Of a stretch of DNA of 64,000 nt, positions 46,905-59,300 are shown one piece after another. The notes under the pieces were generated by a model, which saw nothing but the letters and a program-made list of their open reading frames with translations, did no database searches and was not told the DNA's origin. Positions within the stretch are counted from its first letter, which is position 1; the number at the start of each line of letters is the position of its first letter. Origin of the DNA: Dromiciops gliroides (lineage: Eukaryota > Chordata > Mammalia > Microbiotheria > Microbiotheriidae); contig NC_057867.1 in the NCBI RefSeq assembly GCF_019393635.1, forward strand, positions 63,057,492 to 63,121,491. Direction: 5' to 3'. The position numbers and the translations under genes were made by a program.

Positions 46905-49900
46905 AAAGAGAGAGGCAGGCTGCAGACTAAATGACTCCTGAGGCCCTTTCCAGCTCTAAAGCAATGAGGATGATAACCAAGGAACCTGGCAGAGCTGTGG
47001 GGCTGGGGAGGTGAGCAGGCACAGCAATAGACTTCATGGGGTACAGTTGGCAAGGAAAGGGGGGGGGCACCTAATGGCCATGTGGAGAGAGCACAGTGGC
47101 TAGATTTCCCCAGGGAGGCCAATGAGAGCACTCGGCCAGTGCACCATGGCACGCACCTAGCTTTGATTGGCCAGTCCCCGGGCACGGCTGGCAGAGATGA
47201 TGCCCTGGGTGGGCACACCCTGGTGCAGTATGCTGGCCATCTTCAGGGAAATGAGTTACCCCCTCCCTTCAGTGGTCACAGCAAAGTCGCAGTGGCCAGG
47301 ATATGGGAGACAACCATGCTACAGAATTGGGGATGCCAGGAGCCAAGCAAAGGTTAGGGGGAGGAGGGGCGGAGCCAAGCGAGAGTCTGGGAGAAAACGG
47401 GCACTTCTGTGTCTGGACGTGAGCTGAATACAGGGCAGTGCTGCAGGTGGCATCTCACCCAGCCATTTTACAGAGGAGGAAACTGAGGCCCATGCCACCC
47501 AAGATGGTGGTGGAGATGAAGTCCCCTCTTTTAGGGTACTTGTCTAAGGGGGCTCTTCTCTCTGAGCCTAACAGTAGAGGTGGAAGGCTCTGCTCATCAC
47601 ATCCCCCAGCTCCAAATGCAATGATAGGTAGTGTCTCCTAATTAGTCCCAGGGGCCTCTGCCTGGGCGGCAGTGTGAGGAGCCCCAGTAAAGACCAGAGG
47701 GGTGGGGCCAAGCCCCCCTTCCTAACCAGCCACAGCTGCAGCGCCCCAGAGCTGGGCTGAGCAGCAGCCGCGAGTGGAGTTGCGGGGAGCGGTTAGAGGA
47801 ATCCCGACTGCCCGTTAGAAGGAAGGCTGCTGGCCAAGGCACAGCTGCCAACCAGCCTTGCCACTGAAATGAATGAACTTAAAAGCTGCCCAGACGGGGG
47901 CAGAATCTTCCCAGAAAAGAGGAGTCTTGGCACTTGCTCCAACTTCTGGGAAGGGTGGCCGATCTTAGCCCCGGCCCGCCTTCCCCAGCCCCCTTCCCCC
48001 GCCCAGCTTCACGGCTCCGACCTTCCCATAAGGCCAGCACCCTGTTCTGACTCCAGACCCATAAGCAGTCCTTGTTTTTCTTTTCCCTGTCTCTTCTCTG
48101 CATCTTGTGAGAAATCCCCTAGAGGCAGACGGTGCCCTTGCAAAACTGCAGAGGAGTATTTCTGCCCCAGCTCCCCAGGGGCGCTCTGCGACCCTCCCCT
48201 TCAGTAGAAGCAGCAGGGGTTCAGGGTCAGGCTGCTCTCGCTCCTAATACCTTAATTAACAGGCTGGAACTACAGTCAGAGACTGGTTCTTGTCTTCCTC
48301 AGACAGGGAAGTGAGGAGCAGGAAGGAAAGAAATGCGATTAAACTCTCAGGGCATTTCTCCTTGTTAAAATCATTAGCAACTAAGAAAGAGACATTGCAA
48401 CAGGACTTTCAGGAATGGGCAGTCATTTTAAAATTTTCCTCTTTGCCCCCGGAGGATTCCTCCTGGCTTTTTCATTAGCACAGGAGCCTGCAGCCTGTAT
48501 CCGGAGCCCGATTTTCCAAGCTCTCATGTTGGGGTTTTTTTCCCTCTCCCTCCCTCTTTTCCCGTCACCCCCAGATGATAGTACTATAGCCTATATGACT
48601 GCCTAGCAACAGTCCTGTGTGGAAATCATTGCAAATAATGGGAACAGTACTTAGGGAAAGGAGAAGGTGACAAGGGGGGGAGGGAGAGATGCACGCAGTG
48701 ACAAACAGGAGATGCATTTACTTGTTGATGGGAATGCTTTCAACAAAACCCTGGCTGGCCTGTCAAGGCCCTGCTTTTTGCCTTTGCAGCAGTAGGGGAT
48801 GGGGGACTTGGGAGGCCTTGGGCTGGACTGGGAGGTGCTACATGATCGCCTGTGGTTTGCAGTATTTGACCAGTTTTTGGCCAGTGGAACGGGATTAAAG
48901 CAGCCAGGAGGGGTGCAGTGATGTGGAGAGTGTAAATGGTGTGTTTCCTAGGGTTTTTCTCTCGAAGCCCCCTGCTGTGTCCTGCTCTGCAGTCTACCCC
49001 TCCCAGGCAGTTGGATTTTGGACATTCTAGAATGGTGGAAGCCTTGCTCTTTAGGGCTGGAGGGAGTGCAAAGGGGCAGGGTGGACAAATTTTGGCACCC
49101 CATTTTGGTATGTGTGTATGTGTATGTGTGTGTGTGTGTGTGTGTGTGTAACAGTAATAGGATTTCACTTGTCACCACCCTAGCACAGTCCTCTCCAGTG
49201 AATTAAAATATTCAGCTAAAAACCCACACCACTATTTCAATTATTTTCAAATCAACATGAATTCAAGGGCTCTCTACTCTCTGTTAAATCTGTGGTCCTA
49301 AGACAAAGGTTTTTAACCCGGGGTTCGTGAAATTATTTTTTGTTGTTGTTGTTTCTGTTATTTTAAAAAATATTTTGATAACTGTATTTCAATATCATTG
49401 ATTTCCTTTGCAATCTTATGTATTTTATTTTCTGCATTTTAAAATGTGATTTTGAAAAGAGTTCTATAGGCTTCGCCAGACTGGCCAAGGGTTCCATGAT
49501 ACAAAAAAGGTTAAGAACTCCTGATCTAGCCTAACTCCCTTGTTTTACAGAGAGGGAAACTGAGGCCTAGGCAGGTTATGAAGCTAATAAATGGCAGGGC
49601 TGAGATTCATATGGAGGTTCTCTGACTCCAAAAGCAATTTTCTTTCCTTGACTTGTCTCCCCAAAGTTCAGCCCCTTCTCCAATATATTAAAATATTAAG
49701 AGAGAAAATAAGGTCAGTGTGTTGAACTGTTTAATAAAGATTACATATAAGTGAATTTTAAATTTAAATTTAAAATAAAATGAAGTTTTTCATCCATGAA
49801 AAGGATATTGTTTATGCCAAATGGAGCTTCGGGGCACCTCAGACCTCCTTTGTGGGGCCCCCTAAAGTCCACTGCCCCTGCCTCCTTCTTGATTATAATC

Positions 49901-52900
49901 TGAAAGGGCTTTTCAGCCATTTGTTTTTTTCCCAAGCAAACAAATGAATTTCTTGGAGGGGGGCTTATTATTATTGAAAAATCTGCTGAGCTAAATGAAG
50001 ATTGGAAAAAAGAAGTGTGTGTGTGTGGGGGTCACCTTTTGTGAGGTTCCGGAACATCATGCCTGATGTCAGTGTGTTGTGCTGAATTTATGGAAAAGTT
50101 TTTAGCTTTTGATTAGTATGGCTTGTTGTAGAGGGAGAAAGGTGTCGTTTATGGTCCCTAGCCTTTGGAGCCTGGGAAGGGGGGGAGGGGGAGGAAGTGT
50201 GTGCTCAGTTTTAACTGATGTGTTTGAGAAGGAAGGGTTCAGTGAGATGGCCTGGTGTGCGGGATGAGCCAGCCTTGGGCCCGTTAGCACTAGGGAGGCT
50301 TGTGTAAAAGGAGAGACCAATTTGAACTGATTTCGGTGGTTTCTTTTCTTTCTTTCTTTTTTTCCCCATTGAGTGATAAGGACATCACCTCAATCCCTGT
50401 CATTAACTGTGTGGCTTTGCTTCTTGGCTTCCTCTCAAACCTCAGGCTGTGCTGTGAAATTTCACTTGAGCAAAAGCTTCCCTAATCCACTTAATTGTTT
50501 TAGATGAAGTTGGCAGGCTGGGTGCAGAATGAATTGAGAAAATGCCTTCTAGGGAGCCAGCGACTGACTCTCTGGCTAATGTATTGTAAGGGAAACAAAG
50601 GCTGTGAAACCTTCTGTGAAGGCTGGTCACTGGAGCCGAGGCTGGTCAGAGATTTGGAACTAGAAGGGACCTCAGAGGTCATCCAGTCCAACCCCCTCAT
50701 TTTACAGATGAGGAAACTGAGTCCCAGATGGGGCTCCCAGTCACACAGCCAGTGAGTGGCAGACAGAACCCCCACTCTCCCTCTCTTCTCCCTCCGCCAT
50801 GCCGCCCCAAGTCCTCATGGTTCAAAGAGGAAAAATGTTCTCGGGCCGGGCTAATGGAAAATAATATGGAGACAATCTGACAAGTACCTAGTATGGAGGA
50901 TTTCTTTTTATTCTAGAATGGGTTTTGGTAGAGAATTGCTCATTCTAACCAAAGCAGTGTGGGTTTTTACAGCCGAGGGTATAAAATTAGATCCCGGTAG
51001 AAACCCATGTCCAACTTTAGAGAGAAGGTTGATACTGAAAATGGAGAGCCTGTAACATAGGTTTATCCCCCTCCCCTCCCCTCCCCTCCCCTCCATGGAG
51101 CAGTTTCTGAACTTGCATCAAATTTGGCAGTGGGGCCGAGGAAAAAGAGCATTGTTAGAAAGCCCAGTTTTTGGTTGAGGCAAATGTTTTATAAACCAGG
51201 AATTTTTTATTCTGAGCAGTTAGGGAGCACTTAGGATTGCTGACCCGCTGTTCACTCCATTTTATTGGCTCCTTTTATGCCTTGCAACCACTCACAAGAG
51301 GTAGTTGTTAACAAGAGTCTCCAGAGGGTAAGAAATTTGCCCACAGCTGCACAGGAAATGGGAAGGATTAGAACTCATTGCCCTCTCCTTTGAGTAAACT
51401 GCTAATTCCACTGAGTCCTGCTGTGCTTGAGCACAGCTCCTGGAAGGCCAGGGAAGCCCGGCTCTTTCTGACTTGTGTCAAACCCCTTGCTTAAATCATG
51501 TTTTGCCCCTTTTGGTTTATTTTCTTATCTTTCTTTTTTCTTTCTCCTTCTTTCCCTTTCTTTCTCTTCTTTCCTTCTCTTCCTTTCCCTCCCTCCCCTT
51601 CCTTTCTTTGTTCTTCCCTCCCTTTTTTCTCTCCCTTCTTCCCTTCCCTTTTTCCTTTCTCTCCCTCCCTTTTCTTTCTCTACCTCTTTCCTTCCTTTCT
51701 TCCTCCCTCCCTCCCTCCTTCCTTCTTTCTTCTTTCAATACCTTTTGCAGTGGACTAGAAGCCCAAAGACATGGATTTGAGTTCTGCCTCCAATACTTAG
51801 CTTAGTAGCCTTGTTCCTGTGAGCAAGTCTCAACTTCCCCATCTCTAAAATGGATATCATGCTTACTCTATGTAACTCACAGGTTTGTGAGGATGGAGCA
51901 AGAACCTGAATGTTACATATTTTGCAACAAGTTTTTTTTGTAATACTTAAGTTTATGACAGCCTTCAGGCAACTATGGTGATACATATTTTATGATTGTA
52001 ACCATGAGGTGCTACACTGAAGATAACAATTTTTGCACAATTACTTAGGAGTCTAGTCTCTAGATCTGGAAGAGAACTCTTCATTATATAAATAAGGAAA
52101 TGAGGACTAGACAGGAGAAATTTTAAACTTAATTTTTAAAATTAAAATTTAATTTTACTTGTCCAAATGGTGATAATCAAAATCAATGTCTTTACCTTTA
52201 TCCATTTCCCATTTTTTCCCAGTCAACAACAGTTTACTGGAATTGGCTAGGTTGGAGTTGTTTGTAAGTGCATGCACTACCTTCTTATCTTTGTCTTTCT
52301 TCTAATTTGGTATCGATTTTTAACTTTCTTTTAACCAGTCATTGATCTGCCTACATATAGACAGATGACTCTGAAATGACTCTCCAGTAGGTAACCAATC
52401 ATTTCCTGCCGTTGAAATATAGTCAATTTCATTTGTTGTGACATTGTTTAGCCCTTCCATTTAGCTGCCACTTCTTGGTAGTGTTTTTTCTTTTTCTTTT
52501 TCTTTTTTTTGGATCATAGCAAAAATGCAAGTAGTGTATCAGATTGTTGGGTACTGGATAAGAACCTCTTCTTTGGGGACTTTAAAGACTGGCTCAAATT
52601 CTGACTACCTGTGTGACCTTGGGCAAATCACTTAACCTTCACGGGTTCCACTTTTCCTCCTCTGTTAAAACAAGAGGGGGGCTTGACTAGTTGGCTTCTG
52701 AGGTCCCTTCCAGCTCCAAATCTATGAGCCTAATGACATTAAAAATAGGTCCTCCTGAATCCAGGGCGGTGCTTTATCCACTGCACCACCTAGCTGCCCC
52801 CAGATTGTACTGAGTTCAATTCTGGCCTCAAACACTTGACACTGGCAAGTGACCCTGGGCAAGTCACTTAACCCTCATTGCCCAGCAAAAAAAAATATAA

Positions 52901-53272
52901 TCTAAACTGTGTCATTTTTAGTAGTTCTGTTCTTTTACACCCTTCTGCCCCATCACTGGAGAGACAGTTGCATTTGTTTCATGAGTTACCCCCCTTACCC
53001 CAAGTCCTGTCACAGTAGCACACTGTGGCATGGTTGTGAGCCTGCTGTTTCAAAGGCTACAAGGAGTGTAGGCCCTAGAAGGTTCTATCAAGATAGGATT
53101 TGGTGTCGGCATGGGTTTTTTTGTTCCAATCTCAGTTTAGCTAAGTAACCAGAGGTTCATCACCCAGAGGTAGACCATTAATTAGGCAGTGAAGTCTTTG
53201 GTTATGGCAAAGCAACAAAGTTGAACGAAAGCTCAGGCTCCATTAATAGAGGTATAGTGTCCAGAATGAAGG

Positions 53273-53357
<85 letters not shown>

Positions 53358-56300
53358 CGAGAGAGAGAAAGAGAGAACTAGAAATGGAATCAGGAGAGGC
53401 CTAGGTTTGACTCACCTCTGACAATTACCAACTGTAGACCACAGGCAAAGGCATTTAGCCTCTGAGCCTCTGTTTCTTCATCTGTAAAATGGGACTGATA
53501 GTGCATACCAGGGGCACTGTGAGGATCAAAGGAGATAATGTATGTAAAGCACTTTGCCAATATGAGCCCACTATCGGGACAGCTAGGTGGCTCAGTGGAT
53601 AGAGCACCGGCTCTGGATTCAGGAGGACCTGAGTTCAAATCCAACCTCAGACACTTAACACTTACTAGCTGTGTGACCCTGGGCAAGTCACTTAACCTCA
53701 ATTGCCTCACCAAAAAAAATATGAGCCCACTATCTGTATTTACTGTTATCTAATTATTATTTATTCATTCAAGTTGTTAAAGGGCTGTCCTAAGTCTTAA
53801 GTTGCAGGAGGCACCTCAGCAGGAGGCAGAGCTGTCCCCGAGTTGAAGGGGCTGCCTCAGGAGTTAGGGGGTCCTCTTTCAGCAGTGGTCTCCTAAGCAG
53901 AGGCTCTCTGACCACTTTGGTGGGGTTGGTGTTAGAGAAGGTTCCTGTGTAGGCATGCGTTGGACTCTCTGGCTGCTATAGTTCTTTCCAGTCCTGTGAT
54001 TCTGTGGATCGGGCTGTCAACCTGTTGGGAAGCTCAGCTCAAGTCTGCCTAATCATTTGTGGCTGACGGGAGACTTTGCAGTGACAATTTGTCCCATAAC
54101 TTCTCAGAGCCCCCATTAAATACATCGCCCTGTAGCCGCAATTTGCACCATCAATTGCCGTCATTTTTCTTTCTCACTGATTAATCTGCAGGAAAGATGC
54201 AAACCCGGGTTTTGCTTGGGTAAGCAGTAGCTGTGTAATTGCTCCTTACAGCTTTACATCTGTTGTAGCGGTTTGTAAATTCTCAGCATGAAATTAAACC
54301 GCCTCTGAGAGCTTGGCTAGGAAATGTTTCTAGTTGGATAGTGCAAGAGCCAGCAGGCAACCTTGCAAACAAGTAATGGCAATTGAGCTGCTCTCCCAGA
54401 GTTACATCCAGCTTCCCTACCTTCTAGAGAAACCCAAATGAATCATTTCCGAATTTTTGTGCTCTTCATCTGCCTCAGGGACCACCAGTCTGTTTGCAAG
54501 GCTGCTTCCTCCACAGAGATCTCTTATTTGCTGTAGGACAGTGTTGCATGCATTCATTAATTGCATTCATTCATTCAACAAACATTTATTGGGCACTTAC
54601 TGTGCCCTTTGCTAGGTCCTCTTTTGTTCCCCCTCATTATCTTTCCCTATTTTTCCTTTTCACCAATCTTATCAGATGGGCATCTTTTTTTTTTAAACTA
54701 AGAGAAAATGGAAACGTTGGGAATGCTGTTAGATTAAGTCACACAGCTCCTTGTCCTTGACACTTGAACCATTTAAAAAAAACCCTGATTTTCAAATATG
54801 GAGCTCAGTGTTAGCCTCCACCCCCACCCCCCAATTCTCATTCCAGCAAACAGAACTATTTCTCCCCCCCCCCCCCCCCCCCCCCGCTTTGAACAAAGGG
54901 CTTTAAATTAGCAAACTCCATCTTGCAGGAATATTTCCAGAAATGTCTTCCCACACTAGAAATTACCCCATTAAATGGTCATAGCTTTTCCCCCTGGAAT
55001 TTCTTTTAGCTGTGAACTGACAACCACACTAGGGGCAAGTCACAAATGATGAAGCCTGAACACCCAGAACAAAGTAGAGTGTTTGTAATTAAATACACCT
55101 TCTGGTTATTTGTGTACGTGTCAATTCAGAGAATGTGGGAGCTGGAAAGGACCGGAGAGATCAGCTAATCCAAGCTTCCCGCCTGAGCCTACAGTCCCCC
55201 TCCCCCCATTTTGCAGATGGGAGAAGCAGATGAGGCCCAGAGAAGGGGGAAGAGACTTGCTGGGAACAGCTAGTTAGTGCTAGAGCTGGGGCAAAAACCT
55301 GGCTCCTCTGTTCTTTCTGAGCCCTTTTTGCTGTCTATTCTACTTCCTCTGCTCCCTGCCCCCACTAGACTGGGAGCTTCTTCAGGGCAGGAACTGGGAC
55401 CCATGGAGGTTTGTGCCTCCCACCAGGGACCCAGGTTCTCATTTAGATACTATGGCTGTCCCTGTCTAGGCTTTGTCCCTTTTGGAGAAAGGCTTCCACA
55501 TTCTGGGATGCCACAGTCTGCCTTCCCCAGGCTTCCAGCACCTTGAGATCAGTCAGTCCACCACCTCCCCCCCATAATTTTGCAGAGGATCGAACTGAAA
55601 CCCGGATAGGGAAATCAATTTGCCCAAGGTCTCACAGCCAGTTGGTGGCAAAATCAGAGCCACAATTCTCTTCTCCAATTGCCAGGATCCTTTGTTATCG
55701 ATTGGCTCAATCAACAAGATGCTTCAAAGAAAGAAAACCAGGCTTTATCACCTTTGAAAGAGTCATTTTCTACTTTATAGTCCTAACCCCTTATTAAGAT
55801 AGGAGTCTGTGTGTTTGAGGTGGGGCAAAATGTGATATGGTACCAAAAAATGACCATAATGCAAGTTGTCATCCTGAATCTGCCACTAGTTACCTTGGAT
55901 AAGACCCATTCCATCCCTGGGCCTCAGTTCCCTCTTTTGTCAAATTAAGCAGCTTTAGCCGTGGGCAAAGGCACTTGTTTCTCCACAAAATGGGGGTGGG
56001 TAGGTGGGAGGATTTTCAGACTACACACCTTCTAAAAATGCCTCTGTTCTATGGCTCCAGTCCCATAAGAAGACACTTGTTGGGTTCTTCTGGGCTCCCT
56101 ACCCCACTACCCCAGTCCCCCCCCTTTTTTTTGGTGAGGCAATTGGGGTTAAGTGACTTGCCCAGGGTCACACAGCTAGTAAGTGTTAAGTGTCTGAGGC
56201 CGGATTTGAAGTCAGGTCCTCCTGACTCCAGGGCTGGTGCTCTATCCACTACGCCACCTAGCTGCCCCCCCCAAGTCCCTTTTAAAATTTATTTAAAATA

Positions 56301-59300
56301 TTTTCTATTTTCCTTTTTCTCAAGGATAAAACAACACAATAGGTTAAGCCCTGGTTGGCAGGAAGATTTTTCCAGAAAAAAAAACCCAAAACTTTTATTG
56401 GGTGGGACAAAATCAGTGCCCTTTCCTATCATCTTAATATTCTTTGGAATGGTTTTATTTTTTGTAAATGGAAGCTAGCTTGAAGAGCTTTGGCCATGCT
56501 AAGATGAGCTAGATGCTCACTAGACATGCCCAGGGCAGCCTGCCCTCTCTCCTAACTGCCTACAGCGCCCCCCTCCTGGGTATTCATTGGGATCATGTAG
56601 CCAGAGTGCTAGCTGGGAGTGGACCCAAGGCAAGGGCCATGGCCAAAGCTGGGGAGGGTGGCTGTGGGAGCTGAATATGGATGACTGAGCAGGCTCCAAA
56701 ATCAAAATAGGCTGCCATAAATCCATCAAGACCTAGTCGACAGATAATCTGGAGTGTACTCGACTAGATCGGACTCTGTTCACGGGAAAATGATAAACTA
56801 GATGCTAATATAAACAGCTTTCTAAGAGCAGAGTTCTGGGGTTTTTTCCTGCTAAATATTTCTTTTGTCTCTTGACTAAATTATTTTTTTTTCTGGGACC
56901 ACTTTCGCAAGTTTTCTCCCTTTGTACCTCCATGCTAAAGGGCTCTGTCCTCTTTTTTTCCCCCTAAAGAACTATTCCTTCATTTTCACAGTATCTCCAC
57001 ACCCCATTTTTTTCTTTTGGCCTCCGTTTCCCTTTAATCCACAGAACTATTGCTTTGTTCTGTTCCCAAATGAAAAAAGAATGGCCAGATGTCACCTCTG
57101 TCACTTGATTACCTGTTGGGCAAATCAGCCTTCTTGAGCCTCAGTTTCCCCTTCTGTAAAATTCAGGGGTTGGACTAGGTGATCTCTAAGGTCCCAACCA
57201 GCTCTGTCATTCTGTGAGTCTATGCATCTGTAGCCTAGGCAATCTAAGACTGAGAAAAGATCAAGGTGTGTGTCTGCTTATGATGTTTTCTGGGAAATGG
57301 AGAGAGGTGCTTAGAAAGACATAGAAAGACTTCAGTAAGAAATTCAGGACATGAAGATTGAGTGTTTCTAAATCAAATGTCACCTTTTCAAACCCCGAAG
57401 CAGAGCACATGTAACTAAATAACCGCTGCTTTGACTCAGGCTGATGATGGCGTCAAAACAAACGGCAAACTACTGACAAATTACAAATTTTTCCAAATCA
57501 GTCTTAAAGCACTCTGCTCTCTTGCTGTAGATTAAAATCCTCTTCAGAAGAGTGACTCTTAGAACAAGAGTTAGTGACCTTGATTTATACAACCAAGCTC
57601 TGGTGGCAGTCTGGGTGCTGGGAATTTATTTCCAATCACAGAAAAGGGTAATATGCAAAAGATCGAGCAGTGGCCCTTGATCGATTACCAACATCAACGG
57701 ATCTTTAATCATGCCATCGTTAGTCTGCATCCGAAGGCTGTACTGCTTCAGTGGATGTGCCAAAAGCAAATTGTCTTATTGGAAGGCAAGCTTCACTTAA
57801 CTGGTTATGCTAACCTTGCAGGCATTGCTCCAGTCTAGGGAAGGTCAAAGGGAAAGATCTGTCACTGCCTTAGAGCCAACTTTGGTGTGTTGCCTAACCA
57901 TGACCTTGTTAATGGACTTAATTAGCCCAGCTGGGCAAAAAGATTTTGGACCACAGCCATGATTTTGATTTCTGAACAAAGGAAAATTGCTTGGTCACTT
58001 TCCTCTCAGGTGCCCCTCCCACTAAGGGAAGGTAACCATATTTAAGCACATAGAAGTGGAGGGAAGGCTGATATCTTGGGAAATGAGGAAGACCACTTGC
58101 ATGCATTTCTTGATTGCTGCCTCCGGCTCCAAGCCTTCTCAGTAAGAACAGCCAAGACCCCTAATATCCTGAAAGAGTTAATAGACTTCTTGAAATGTCT
58201 ACCTTCATCCAAGGAAGTCGCTTAGGGGCACCAGAGCCTGTAAGCCATTTTACCACAGTCTTTTCCTCTTTCCTATACTTCCGCCCCATTTATATCAGAT
58301 CCCATAAAAAAAAAGCTTTTTAAGAAAATGGCATCCCTAATGCTGTCTTTTGCAGCCATTTATCTAGAGTTATATTTTTGTCATTGTCTTAATGATAGTC
58401 CAGAGAAGAGCACAATCCTTCAGACTGCATGGTTGTGAATTTCATTAAGCTGCCTGGCTCTGGCTCTGGAGTCCAGTCCTGTGGCAGGGAGCATTCTTGA
58501 TTTTCAAAGGAGACCTCAGTTATTTAGAGTTAGGCAGAGTCAATCTCTGTTTGCAATGGGGAAAATTCTGAACTGTGGGATTTCTGGGATTGGAAATGGA
58601 GCTATGTTAGCAAGGCCTTGGGAAAGGTGCAAGTTTGTTTTTAGCACCCTTAGTTCTTCTTCACCCTCCCCCTCCTCAAGGGCTCATTTCCCTCAAGCTG
58701 CCCAGAGCACTCCATGGGACACAATTTGACCTCAGAAAGTTGGAACCTTTGGTTTCAGTATGTGCGATTTTTTGGGGGGCGGTGTGTGGGGAGAACAGTT
58801 GTGGGAATACGCTAGAGGTCCAGATTGGGCCCATAACCCTCTAATTATGGAAATATCAATGCTTGCCAACCTCGTTGGAAGAGGGGAAGTGGTGGTGGGA
58901 CAGTGAGATGCATGGGACATGTGACAATGTGTACCGGGCCTGTAGAACCTATAGATAGATGCTAGCAAGTCCACCAAGGTGGAAAAGCTTTGAGGATAGG
59001 ACCTGCTCCTGCTCAGGATCAGGTATCTGTTTCCTGAGGACCAACCTAAGTACCTGTGGAGACAGGAGCTCATCATGGGAGGGCTGGGCACCACAGGATG
59101 GATTTTCAGGCAGTACTACGTGCTGCCAGATTTGCTTTCCATAAGTTTGCAATTCTATTAGCTATGAACAAGTATCTCTGTTTCTCTACAGTCCTGTCCA
59201 CTCTGAATTTCATTGCTTTCCATTTTTCTCTCAATATCCTTCAGGTCTTGTCTAATTCCAACTGACCTTTTCTGTTAATTAGTCTAATTCAATGAGATTT

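Noticed and set aside
51473..51805. Phe/Leu/Pro/Ser-rich and Lys/Glu/Arg-rich frames
   Set aside because: They are artefacts of the polypyrimidine tract.
57653..57838. 61-codon frame in unique intron sequence
   Set aside because: No homologue is recognised, there are no convincing flanking splice sites, and the length is expected by chance.
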